This document shows positions 41,386-49,826 of a stretch of DNA of 64,000 nucleotides, one piece after another. The translations under genes were made by a program, and so were the position numbers. The notes beneath the pieces are model-generated. The model ran no database searches, was not told the origin of the DNA, and saw only the letters and a list, made by a program, of their open reading frames with translations. The stretch comes from Crocinitomix catalasitica ATCC 23190 (lineage in GTDB: Bacteria > Bacteroidota > Bacteroidia > Flavobacteriales_D > Crocinitomicaceae): positions 72,999 through 136,998 of the forward strand of contig NZ_JHXV01000009.1 in the NCBI RefSeq assembly GCF_000621625.1. Direction: 5' to 3'. Position 1 is the stretch's first letter; the number at the start of each line of letters is the position of its first letter.

Positions 41386-42510
41386 ATGAGAATAGCGGTT
41401 AATACACGTTTTTTATTGAAAAGTAAACTTGAAGGGTTTGGTTGGTTTACGTTTGAGACACTTAAACGAATGACAATGAACCATCCGGAACATGAATTCA
41501 TCTTTTTTTTCGATAGACCTTACGATGATAAATTTATTTTTTCTGACAATATTACACCAGTTGTGCTTCCTCCAATGGCACGACATCCCATACTTTTCAA
41601 AATTTGGTTTAATAAATCGGTTACTTGGGCATTAAAAAAATACAAAGCTGACGTCTTTTTTTCACCAGACGGTTATCTTTCACTAAAAACTGACATTCCC
41701 CAAATTGGAGTCATTCACGATTTAAATTTCGAGCATTTTCCAAACGACATTCCGCCGACACCGCGTAAATATTTATTAAAATACTTCCCGCTATTTGCTA
41801 ATAAGGCAGCTAAAATCATCACTGTTTCAAATTATTCAAAGACAGACATTATGGAACGTTATAAAATTGCAAATGAAAAAATAATTGTAGCTCATAACGG
41901 TGCTAGTCTTGATTTTAAGCCCGTTTCGAATGAAGATCGATTGGCAACACAGGAGATATATACCGAAGGTAAACCTTATTTCTTATTCGTAGGTGCATTG
42001 CATCCTCGTAAAAACATCATTCGTTTATTGCAAGCTTTCGAAAGGTTTAAAGATGCAACGAACGCTCCTACTCGATTGTTATTGGTTGGTGATTTTTTGT
42101 GGAGAGATGAAGATTTCAAACGCCGATTTAATACTTTCAAGTACAAAGATGAGATTCATTTTACGGGTCATATTTCAGATGCTAAACTGCAAGCTGTTAC
42201 TGCAGCAGCAAAAGCGCTGACATTTGTGTCTTATTTTGAAGGTTTTGGCATTCCAATTGTAGAAGCGATGCGTTCAGGAACGCCAGTTATGGCCGGTGAA
42301 TTAACCGCGTTACCAGAGGTTGCAGGCGAAGCGGCATATTATGTTGACCCTTATTCCGTTCAATCAATAGAGGATGGATTAATAGAGCTAGATAAAAATG
42401 AAGCCCTGCGTAAAGATCTTATTCAAAAAGGATTAAAACGAGCAGAAGATTTTAATTGGGACAATACTGCTAAAATAGTTTGGGAAACAATTGTTGCCTT
42501 TGACAATTAA
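41386..42510 (+). CDS. Family 4 glycosyltransferase (GT-B fold)
   Basis: 374 residues. GT4-type features: N-terminal MRIAVNTRFLLKSKLEGFGWFTFETLKRM (acceptor-side strand with the glycine loop), FFSPDGYLSLKTDIPQIGVIHDLNFEHFP, donor-binding YFLFVGALHPRKNIIRLLQAFERF at ~195-218, and SYFEGFGIPIVEAMRSGTPV with the two conserved glutamates of the EX7E motif at ~285-304. It adds a sugar to a glycan or lipid carrier at the cytosolic membrane face. Its last 4 bp overlap the smpB stop region on the opposite strand. Confidence 0.9.
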   Translation: MRIAVNTRFLLKSKLEGFGWFTFETLKRMTMNHPEHEFIFFFDRPYDDKFIFSDNITPVVLPPMARHPILFKIWFNKSVTWALKKYKADVFFSPDGYLSLKTDIPQIGVIHDLNFEHFPNDIPPTPRKYLLKYFPLFANKAAKIITVSNYSKTDIMERYKIANEKIIVAHNGASLDFKPVSNEDRLATQEIYTEGKPYFLFVGALHPRKNIIRLLQAFERFKDATNAPTRLLLVGDFLWRDEDFKRRFNTFKYKDEIHFTGHISDAKLQAVTAAAKALTFVSYFEGFGIPIVEAMRSGTPVMAGELTALPEVAGEAAYYVDPYSVQSIEDGLIELDKNEALRKDLIQKGLKRAEDFNWDNTAKIVWETIVAFDN

Positions 42511-42953
42511 CGTTTAAGAGCTCGATCCATTTCACGCTTCGTATCCTTGTCTTTCATATCTGTTCGCTTATCATGTAATTTCTTACCTTTTGCGATATGA
42601 ATTTTAATTTTAGCCAGATTATTCTCGTTGATAAACAAAATTGAAGGAACAATAGTTAAACCTTTATCTTTTAACTTCTTTGTGATCTTTCTTAATTCAG
42701 TTTTCTGAACCAATAACTTTCTATCCTGTCTAGGATTGTGGTTATTATACGATCCGTTTTCATACTCGGCTACGTACATATTTCGAATGTAAAGCTCGCC
42801 TTTCATAATCGTACAGAAGGCTTCAATTATACTTGCTTTGCCATTCCGAATTGATTTGATTTCTGTTCCGGTTAACATAATACCAGCAACATAATCCTCA
42901 ATAAATTCGAATTCAAATTTTGCTCTTTTATTTTTAATCTCTTGTTTGGCCAT
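42507..42953 (-). CDS. smpB: SsrA-binding protein (trans-translation)
   Basis: 148 residues from the ATG at 42953 (MAKQEIKNKRAKFEFEFIEDYVAGIMLTG…); an upstream in-frame start at 43016 would add 21 hydrophobic residues (KKRSSLFGLLFFITLSIHI) not found in SmpB and would run over the promoter box. Seen: EIKSIRNGKASIIEAFC, ELYIRNMYVAEYENGSYNNHNPRQDRKLL and the C-terminal basic tail AKGKKLHDKRTDMKDKDTKREMDRALKR, which enters the ribosome's mRNA channel. SmpB brings tmRNA to stalled ribosomes. The tmRNA gene itself is not in this window. Confidence 0.95.
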   Translation of the reverse strand: MAKQEIKNKRAKFEFEFIEDYVAGIMLTGTEIKSIRNGKASIIEAFCTIMKGELYIRNMYVAEYENGSYNNHNPRQDRKLLVQKTELRKITKKLKDKGLTIVPSILFINENNLAKIKIHIAKGKKLHDKRTDMKDKDTKREMDRALKR

Positions 42954-42965
42954 AATATGTATTGA

Positions 42966-42973
42966 CAAAGTTA
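42966..42973 (-). promoter_or_regulatory. TAnnTTTG -7 box for smpB
   Basis: TAACTTTG on the minus strand, 12 nt upstream of the chosen ATG; short-leader mRNA expected. Confidence 0.6.
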
Positions 42974-43027
42974 TAAAAAATAGCAATCCGAATAATGAAC
43001 TGCGCTTTTTTGTCAATTTATAAATAT

Positions 43028-43035
43028 TATATTTG
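43028..43035 (+). promoter_or_regulatory. TAnnTTTG -7 box for the YqgE gene
   Basis: TATATTTG ends 5 nt before the ATG at 43041, so transcription would start at or next to the start codon. Divergent from the smpB box at 42966-42973. Confidence 0.65.
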
Positions 43036-43040
43036 TAAGG

Positions 43041-43616
43041 ATGATTGATTTGAATGTTTACAATAAACTAGAACCTAAAAAAGGTCGATTACTAATTACT
43101 GAACCTTTTGAAGAAAGCTCTTACTTTCAGCGTTCTGTTGTTTTATTATGTGAACACAATGAAGATGGATCATTCGGATTTGTATTAAACAATTATACCG
43201 ATTTGGACTTGTCCGATTTTGAAAACCTACCACAATTCGAAACTAAAATTGGTCTTGGAGGTCCAGTAAGTGCTAAAAACTTGTATTATATCCATACACT
43301 TGGAGATAAACTATCTGAAAGCATTCATATCACAGGGAATATATATGCTGGTGGAAATTTTGAGGAATTAAAAAGCTTGATCTCTGCAAGTATTATTAAA
43401 AAATCTGAAATTCGTTTCTTTCTTGGTTATTCTGGATGGGTATCCAAACAATTGAATGGTGAATTGAAACAAAATGCTTGGTTAGTAGCTGATGTTGAAA
43501 ATACGGAAGAAATAATGGACACATCCAATTCTACTTTATGGGAGGATTCTATGAAACGTCAAGGAGGGAAATACAAAGCATTCGCTCATTTCCCGAAGAA
43601 TCCAGCATTGAACTAA
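43041..43616 (+). CDS. YqgE/AlgH family protein (UPF0301)
   Basis: 191 residues, normal length. Signature: KGRLLITEPFEESSYFQRSVVLLCEHNEDGSFGFVLN near the start, LGGPVSAKNLYYIHTL, and FFLGYSGWVSKQLNGELKQNAWL at ~135-157. The family is widespread in bacteria; AlgH affects alginate and stress regulation in Pseudomonas but the biochemical role is unknown. The start is set by the TATATTTG box 5 nt upstream, giving a nearly leaderless message. Confidence 0.92.
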   Translation: MIDLNVYNKLEPKKGRLLITEPFEESSYFQRSVVLLCEHNEDGSFGFVLNNYTDLDLSDFENLPQFETKIGLGGPVSAKNLYYIHTLGDKLSESIHITGNIYAGGNFEELKSLISASIIKKSEIRFFLGYSGWVSKQLNGELKQNAWLVADVENTEEIMDTSNSTLWEDSMKRQGGKYKAFAHFPKNPALN

Positions 43617-43622
43617 GTAGAC

Positions 43623-44471
43623 TTAACTAACATGCCACTTTTCATTTAAGAAGTTGATTAACCTCTTGGCCACCTCATTCGAATATTCCTTTGTGCGATA
43701 AGTACTCACCCAACTGATTCCCTGTATTGCATTCGTTAAAAAGATCTCGTCAGCAGTGAGTAAATGTTGGGGGGAAATATTACACTCGTAGACCTTTATA
43801 TTATGTTCTAACGCCAAATTAATAATCTGCATCCGCATCGTTCCTCCTAAACAGCCCAAATCAATTCCAGGGGTATACAAAACACCATTACTTACAATAA
43901 AAAGATTAGAGCTGGCGCTTTCTATAATGCCCATTTTATCATTCTGAATCAAGAGTTCATCCATTCCTAATTCATTACCTTTAATTTTTGCCATGATATA
44001 AATCAGACAATTTTTGGTCTTGTACGGTGAAAGAATGTTTATTTGCTTTTTAATATCTTGAAACAATTCGATCTTCAAACCTTCGCCATTTAAAACATAA
44101 CGATTTTCGATAACTGGATCTGCTTCAATAAAATACTCAACATCGTTTGACAAAGGCAAATAATGACCTCCTATTTTACGGTCAATTGACAAACGAATTC
44201 TTGCACTTGACTTAATATTATTCTTAATGAGTAAGGCTTGGATTTCTCGCTCAAAAAAAGCGACACTAAAATCACTCGGTTTAACCATACTAAGGATTTT
44301 CATCCCTTCAAACATCCTATTTAAATGATGTTCTAAATTAACTGGAACATTATTTAATACACGAATTGTTTCAAAGAGTCCATCCCCATAAAGATGCCCC
44401 CTATTACCAGCCATTATTGCATGAGAATTCCCATCCAATAAAAGGCCATTACTATTTACAAATCTACTCAT
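43623..44471 (-). CDS. Class IV aminotransferase (branched-chain/aminodeoxychorismate lyase type)
   Basis: 282 residues. Fold-type IV PLP enzyme: GNRGHLYGDGLFETIRVLNN (~23-42, group signature), RIRLSIDRK, the PLP lysine in LSPYKTKNCLIYIMAK (~150), IIESASSNLFIVSNGVLYTPG and GCLGGTMRMQIINLA. Such enzymes are branched-chain transaminases, D-amino-acid transaminases or PabC lyases; the sequence pattern (YxxK…GIIES…N) fits the PabC/DAT side, but no pathway gene is close. Overlaps the rhomboid gene start region by 4 bp, so translation is coupled. Confidence 0.85.
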   Translation of the reverse strand: MSRFVNSNGLLLDGNSHAIMAGNRGHLYGDGLFETIRVLNNVPVNLEHHLNRMFEGMKILSMVKPSDFSVAFFEREIQALLIKNNIKSSARIRLSIDRKIGGHYLPLSNDVEYFIEADPVIENRYVLNGEGLKIELFQDIKKQINILSPYKTKNCLIYIMAKIKGNELGMDELLIQNDKMGIIESASSNLFIVSNGVLYTPGIDLGCLGGTMRMQIINLALEHNIKVYECNISPQHLLTADEIFLTNAIQGISWVSTYRTKEYSNEVAKRLINFLNEKWHVS

Positions 44472-45079
44472 AGGCCGAATTGATCAATGAATTTAAATAT
44501 AAAGTTATAATCTAATGCGATGATAAAAATTATTCCATAAATCGCACCAGCAAGATGCGCATCATGGGCAATACCTGTCCCTCCACGTTTTGCCATTAAG
44601 TATTCTAAAAAAAGAATAATTGGACCAAAAATATACGCTGGAATTTCAATCGGTATAAAAAAAAGTTCCAATTCCACATTTGGGTAAAGCATAATAAAAG
44701 CAAATAAAATGGCAGAAACAGCGCCTGAAGCACCTAACGAATTATATCCAGGATTATCTTTATGCTTATACAATGCCGGCAATGCTGCGAACATTATTGC
44801 CGTTAAATATAATAATGGGTAAAGCATATAGCCACGCGCACCATACGAAGCGATAAAAGTACCTTCTAACGCCACTCCGAACATGTAAAACACATACATA
44901 TTGAAGAATAAATGGATATAATTGGCATGCACAAATCCATGCGTAAAAACACGATACCATTTGCCATAATGTATTACATCATTCGGATTCAATAATAATT
45001 TTCTATTAAAGCTGGGATCATTTATTCCCTTTAATGAAACTAATACCGTGACAGCCAATAAAAAATAAGTTATGTACAT
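44468..45079 (-). CDS. Rhomboid-family intramembrane serine protease
   Basis: 203 residues with six membrane helices. Catalytic serine in GASGAVSAILFAF (~115) and catalytic histidine in HDAHLAGAIYGI (~180); the front loop has WYRVFTHGFVHANYIHLFFNMYVFYMFG, the conserved WR-type L1 region. Rhomboids cleave membrane-spanning proteins; the target is unknown. It is one of two rhomboids in the window (the other at 62114). Upstream gene of the coupled pair with the class IV aminotransferase. Confidence 0.92.
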   Translation of the reverse strand: MYITYFLLAVTVLVSLKGINDPSFNRKLLLNPNDVIHYGKWYRVFTHGFVHANYIHLFFNMYVFYMFGVALEGTFIASYGARGYMLYPLLYLTAIMFAALPALYKHKDNPGYNSLGASGAVSAILFAFIMLYPNVELELFFIPIEIPAYIFGPIILFLEYLMAKRGGTGIAHDAHLAGAIYGIIFIIALDYNFIFKFIDQFGL

Positions 45080-45112
45080 TCAAAAATTAAAGTTTAATTT
45101 CGCCCAGATTAT

Positions 45113-45120
45113 TATCTTTG
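45113..45120 (+). promoter_or_regulatory. TAnnTTTG -7 box for the L,D-transpeptidase
   Basis: TATCTTTG ends 7 nt before the ATG at 45128, again a very short leader; a TTTA at 45092-45095 could serve as a weak -33. Confidence 0.65.
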
Positions 45121-45127
45121 CCATCAA

Positions 45128-46756
45128 ATGAAAATCAAGACACAACTTGGTATACTAATCCTTCTCATTTTCGTTACAATTTGTAGCTGTAAAGTGAATT
45201 CTAACGATGAAAACGTAGTTACTATTTCATATATTGAAAAAATTCAAAATGTAATAGATACCATCTCCGTTATATCTACTGGTAACGATAGTTTACTTGC
45301 TCTAAATGAAGTTAAAGCATATTATAAATCGAACGATTTTGAACCAATTTGGACAGATCAAACAGCACTTAGTACTGCCGGTCAAGAATTATTTGATTTA
45401 TTAAAAAATGCATATGCTTATGGTTTAATGCCTGAGATGTACCAATTCAACCGAATCAACGCTTCAATTGATTCGACAACGGAACTAACAGAAGTCTTAT
45501 TGATGAATGGATATTATTTGTTTTCAACACATGTCTCAGTAGGTTGTATCGATACTAGTGATTTCCATTACAAATGGAAAAAAGACTTGATCCCCTTTAA
45601 TTTTGATGAAGATTTAGCAAAAATAAAAGAAGAAAATAGTTGTAAATCTATTATCCTTAGTCATCAACCACAGTTTTGGGAATATCAACATCTACTGATT
45701 GGCTTAAATGATTTTTTAACGAAATATGACATTTCTGATACTTTAAAATTTGATGTACCTAATTTTAAAACGGACAGTCTTTTGTCGCGAGAATTGGCTA
45801 AAAAAGCATTAATTGAATATGATTTTTTAGATACAACGGCTAGTAAAGTCGACTCTTTGGTTGATATAGCTTTAAAAGAATTCCAGAAACTAAGCGGTTT
45901 AGTGGACGATGCAATCATCGGAACATGGACCAGCAATGCTTTATCGAGAAATCATGCTGATCGTTTTTTTCAAGCTGCATTAAGTCTTGAAAAATGGCGA
46001 TGGAGAAGCCCTTTTCCAAGTCGATACATGTGGATTAACATTCCGGAATTTAATTTATACTTTGTTGATAGTACAATTGTAAAAAGAAAACATAAAGTAA
46101 TTGTTGGTGCAAATAAGACGCAAACACCCGAATTTCAAGCAACAATGCGAAGGTTAGTAGCAAATCCATATTGGCATGTCCCCTATTCTATTTCTTCAAC
46201 TGAAATATTAGCGAACCTTAAAAAGGATACATCTTACAGTAGACGAAGAGGCTATAAATTTTTCAGAGATGACAAAGAGGTTGATCCTCTGACTGTTGAT
46301 TGGAGTGTTGTGAACAATACAAATTTTCGCTATCGTGTTCGACAAGATGCTGGACATTCGAATAGTTTAGGGTTGATTAAATTTTTATTCCCAAATGACC
46401 AATCAATTTTTGTCCATGATACACCTGGGCGATATTTATTTGCGAATGATGTACGCGCATATTCTCACGGTTGCATCCGAGTTGAACATCCTTTTGATTT
46501 GGCAAAAGAAATTTTAGCCCTCGATAAACATATCATAGTAGCCGATACGCTCGATAGCCTAATTCAAAGAGGCACACAAAGAGTCGCTGAATTGAACGAA
46601 CCTTTTGAAGTGTTTATTGAATACTTTACGACTACTGTCGACAGTAGTGATCAAATCATTTTCCATTCAGACATTTATGGAAGAGATGAATCTTATTTAA
46701 AAAATAGTTTAAGACAATTTCAAATTCCTTCAAATTCATGGCAAAAGCACCAGTAG
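45128..46756 (+). CDS. L,D-transpeptidase (YcbB/LdtD-like), lipoprotein
   Basis: 542 residues. Type II signal peptide (GILILLIFVTICSC, lipobox cysteine C21). The middle holds a peptidoglycan-binding-like helical module (EFQKLSGLVDDAIIGTWTSNALS) and the YcbB scaffold; the catalytic domain ends with SHGCIRVEHPFDLAKEIL, where the cysteine is the nucleophile. The enzyme makes 3-3 cross-links in peptidoglycan or anchors proteins to it, using the fifth-position D-amino acid. Its last 19 bp overlap the oligopeptidase gene start. Confidence 0.92.
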   Translation: MKIKTQLGILILLIFVTICSCKVNSNDENVVTISYIEKIQNVIDTISVISTGNDSLLALNEVKAYYKSNDFEPIWTDQTALSTAGQELFDLLKNAYAYGLMPEMYQFNRINASIDSTTELTEVLLMNGYYLFSTHVSVGCIDTSDFHYKWKKDLIPFNFDEDLAKIKEENSCKSIILSHQPQFWEYQHLLIGLNDFLTKYDISDTLKFDVPNFKTDSLLSRELAKKALIEYDFLDTTASKVDSLVDIALKEFQKLSGLVDDAIIGTWTSNALSRNHADRFFQAALSLEKWRWRSPFPSRYMWINIPEFNLYFVDSTIVKRKHKVIVGANKTQTPEFQATMRRLVANPYWHVPYSISSTEILANLKKDTSYSRRRGYKFFRDDKEVDPLTVDWSVVNNTNFRYRVRQDAGHSNSLGLIKFLFPNDQSIFVHDTPGRYLFANDVRAYSHGCIRVEHPFDLAKEILALDKHIIVADTLDSLIQRGTQRVAELNEPFEVFIEYFTTTVDSSDQIIFHSDIYGRDESYLKNSLRQFQIPSNSWQKHQ

Positions 46757-48774
46757 CGAAAAAAAAAGAACATTTGCTTACATTACATGGTCATCAAAGA
46801 ATCGATAATTACTTTTGGTTAAGAGATAGAGAAAACAAAGATGTTATCAAATATATCGAAGCTGAAAATAAATACACCAAGGATATCTTAGCGCCAACCG
46901 ATGAATTGCAGAAAACACTTTACCAAGAAATGCGTTTACGCATTAAAGAGGATGATTCGTCTGTACCTTATCTAAAAAATGGGTATTGGTATTATACGCG
47001 TTTTGAAGAAGGTTTGGAACTTCCTATTAACTGTCGAAAGAAAGGGGAGCTCACAGCGCAGGAAGAGATCTTAATTGATGAAAATCAAGAAGAAAAAGAC
47101 CATGCTTATTACGAGGTTGTCGCGTTTTCAGTATCTAGAGATAATAAAATATTAGCTTTTACAGAGGATATTACAGGAAGGCGTTTGTACCAAATTCGTT
47201 TTAAGAATTTAGAAACTGGTGAAATTTTAGATCATTGCATTGAAAATTCAGGCAGTGATTTGGCTTGGCACAATAACAATACAACTTTATATTATTCGGT
47301 AAAGGATCCAGAGACTTTGCGTCCACATCTGATTAAAAAATTCGACATTCTTACTGCAGAACATGCAGATGTATATGAAGAAACTGATGAAACTTATGTG
47401 GTTAACGTAAATAAATCAGGGGATTATAAATACATTTTTATTGGATCTCATAGCACATTGACGACAGAGTTCAGATTTATGCTAGCGGATCATGTTGCTG
47501 ATTTCGAATTGTTCTTACCGAGACAAAACGGACATGAATATTATCCTGAAACATCTGTTGATGGCGGTTTTTATGTAAAATCGAATTTAAAAGCACCGAA
47601 TTATCAATTGGTATATTGTGATGAAAATAAGCGATCTCCAGAAAACTGGGAAATTATACAAGCGCATAATAAGGATATCCTAATTCAAGATTTTGAAATT
47701 TTTGATACACATCTTGTCGTTGAAGAAAAAGAGAATGGCTTAACACGATTGCGTGTCTACGATAAAAAAGACTTATCGACTAGGTTAATTCCGATGGATG
47801 AAGAAACATTCACTTTGGATTTTGGTTATAATGTTGAAACTTCAAGCGATGCTGTTCGTGTAACTTATAGCTCATTGACTCAGCCTGCAACTGTCTTGTC
47901 TTACGATTTAAAGTCTCTTGAGTCAACAATATTAAAACAACAAGAAGTTATTGGTGATTTTAATCCCGATAATTATAAATCAAAAAGAGTTTGGGCAAAA
48001 GGAGCGGATGGTGTTGCTATTCCAGTTTCATTAGTTTATAGAAAGGACAAGTTTAATCAGGACGCAAAAAATCCTTTATTATTATATGCTTATGGTTCAT
48101 ACGGAGTTACTGTTGATCCTTATTTTAGCTCGAATAGATTAAGTTTATTGGATCGTGGATTTGTATTTGCAATAGCACATATTAGAGGTGGTGAATATTT
48201 GGGTACAGCTTGGTATGAGGATGGCAAATTATTACATAAGAAGAATACCTTCATTGATTTTGTTACTACAGCCGATTTTTTAATTCAAGAAAAATTTACT
48301 GATCCTGAAAACGTATTTGCGATGGGGGGAAGTGCTGGCGGATTATTGATGGGAGCAATCGCTAATTTACGTCCAAATTTATGGAAAGGTGTTGTTGCAC
48401 AAGTACCTTTTGTTGATGTAGTTTCTACTATGATTGATGATACTATTCCACTTACAACAGGTGAGTATGACGAATGGGGTAACCCGAACGAAAAAGTATT
48501 TTATGACTATATGCTTTCCTACTCACCCTACGATCAAATAGAAAAGAAGGCTTATCCAGCGATGCTAATTACAAGTGGATTATATGATTCGCAAGTTCAA
48601 TATTGGGAACCGACTAAATACGTGGCAAAATTAAGGGAATTAAAAACCAATGACGAGCCAACTTTATTATTTACCAATATGGATGCCGGTCATGGAGGAT
48701 CAGCAGGACGATACGAATCCCTAAAAGAAACCGCATTGGAGTACGCATTCATTCTTTGGCGAACTGGATTATAA
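46738..48774 (+). CDS. ptrB: Oligopeptidase B (S9A prolyl oligopeptidase family)
   Basis: 678 residues, normal length. N-terminal beta-propeller (RIDNYFWLRDRENKDVIKYIEAENKYTKDIL is the family opening) and C-terminal alpha/beta-hydrolase with nucleophile serine in AMGGSAGGLLMGA (~539), aspartate in ITSGLYDSQVQYWEP and histidine in MDAGHGGSAGRYE. Oligopeptidase B cleaves short peptides after basic residues; the conserved acidic pair in DDTIPLTTGEYDEWGNP binds the P1 base. The start lies 19 bp inside the preceding gene, in another frame. Confidence 0.93.
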   Translation: MAKAPVAKKKEHLLTLHGHQRIDNYFWLRDRENKDVIKYIEAENKYTKDILAPTDELQKTLYQEMRLRIKEDDSSVPYLKNGYWYYTRFEEGLELPINCRKKGELTAQEEILIDENQEEKDHAYYEVVAFSVSRDNKILAFTEDITGRRLYQIRFKNLETGEILDHCIENSGSDLAWHNNNTTLYYSVKDPETLRPHLIKKFDILTAEHADVYEETDETYVVNVNKSGDYKYIFIGSHSTLTTEFRFMLADHVADFELFLPRQNGHEYYPETSVDGGFYVKSNLKAPNYQLVYCDENKRSPENWEIIQAHNKDILIQDFEIFDTHLVVEEKENGLTRLRVYDKKDLSTRLIPMDEETFTLDFGYNVETSSDAVRVTYSSLTQPATVLSYDLKSLESTILKQQEVIGDFNPDNYKSKRVWAKGADGVAIPVSLVYRKDKFNQDAKNPLLLYAYGSYGVTVDPYFSSNRLSLLDRGFVFAIAHIRGGEYLGTAWYEDGKLLHKKNTFIDFVTTADFLIQEKFTDPENVFAMGGSAGGLLMGAIANLRPNLWKGVVAQVPFVDVVSTMIDDTIPLTTGEYDEWGNPNEKVFYDYMLSYSPYDQIEKKAYPAMLITSGLYDSQVQYWEPTKYVAKLRELKTNDEPTLLFTNMDAGHGGSAGRYESLKETALEYAFILWRTGL

Positions 48775-48793
48775 ATTCTATCTTTAAAGGACG

Positions 48794-49702
48794 ATGATAA
48801 AAAAACGTGCTTCATTTTACAAATTATTCGCTTTACCAGTCATTCTTTTGACCGTTAATAGTTGTGTTGATCAGGAATTTCCGAATGTTATTTCTCCTCA
48901 ATTAAATGTCAGCAGTCAACCGACTGCGCATCAACAAAGTCCAGTTGATATAATCGATGAAGTTGGGAAAACAATCCTTACTCGTTTTAATGTTCCTCAA
49001 GGGTACGAGCGCATTGCGTCAGCAGATAATTCTTTTGGTGCTTATCTTCAAAATCTACCTTTAAAACCACACGGCTCACTTGTTAAATATTATTCAGGTG
49101 AAGAGAAGTCCAATTACGGCGTTTATGAAGCTGTTGTTGATCTTGAGATTGGAAAAAGAGATTTACATCAATGTGCGGATGCAATAATGAGATTATGGGC
49201 GGAATATTGGTGGGAAAGAGAGATTTATGAACCCATTCATTTTAATTTCACTAATGGTTTTCGCGTTGACTATACCGAGTGGATGAAAGGAAAGAGAATC
49301 AGTGTCAAAGGAAGTAAAGCGAGCTGGTATCAAAAGGGATCTGCTTCTAATACCTATAATGACTTTTGGAAATATATGGAAATAGTATTCAGCTATGCTG
49401 GAACATTATCCCTATCAAAAGAGCTCAAGCCTGTCCATATAAATGATATGCAAATTGGCGATATATTTATCCAAGGTGGTTCACCAGGACACGCTGTAAT
49501 TGTTGTCGACATGGCAATAGATACTGTAAACGATAAAAAAGTTTATATGCTGGCACAAAGTTATATGCCTGCGCAAGAGATTCAAATCCTCAAAAACACA
49601 TCAGGTGATGAAAGTCCTTGGTATGTTTTAAGCGATGTCGAATCTTTCCGAACACCCGAATGGACCTTCAAATCAACTGACCTTAAACGGTTTGAAAAAT
49701 AA
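48794..49702 (+). CDS. DUF4846 lipoprotein
   Basis: 302 residues. Lipobox cysteine in LTVNSC (C24). The rest is the DUF4846 pattern: GYERIASADNSFGAYLQNLPLKPHGSLVKYY, DLEIGKRDLHQCADAIMRLWAEYWW, FNFTNGFRVDYTEWMKGKR and GSPGHAVIVVDMAI. The late HAV segment recalls NlpC-like papain folds, so an envelope hydrolase is possible but not shown. DUF4846 proteins are exported proteins of unknown function. It is 19 bp behind the oligopeptidase gene and probably in its operon. Confidence 0.84.
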   Translation: MIKKRASFYKLFALPVILLTVNSCVDQEFPNVISPQLNVSSQPTAHQQSPVDIIDEVGKTILTRFNVPQGYERIASADNSFGAYLQNLPLKPHGSLVKYYSGEEKSNYGVYEAVVDLEIGKRDLHQCADAIMRLWAEYWWEREIYEPIHFNFTNGFRVDYTEWMKGKRISVKGSKASWYQKGSASNTYNDFWKYMEIVFSYAGTLSLSKELKPVHINDMQIGDIFIQGGSPGHAVIVVDMAIDTVNDKKVYMLAQSYMPAQEIQILKNTSGDESPWYVLSDVESFRTPEWTFKSTDLKRFEK

Positions 49703-49826
49703 TTACTGATAAGTCAATTTCTATCGTCTGCCCTCTATTCGATTAATCTGATTATTTATTGAAGTAATCTATAAATTTTTAAATAGTATTCAATATATTT
49801 GAGTCATAGCAACTAAGATATTGAAT

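Noticed and set aside
42954-43016. Upstream start for smpB with a hydrophobic extension
   Set aside because: SmpB is cytosolic and lacks such an extension; the promoter box at 42966 lies within it.
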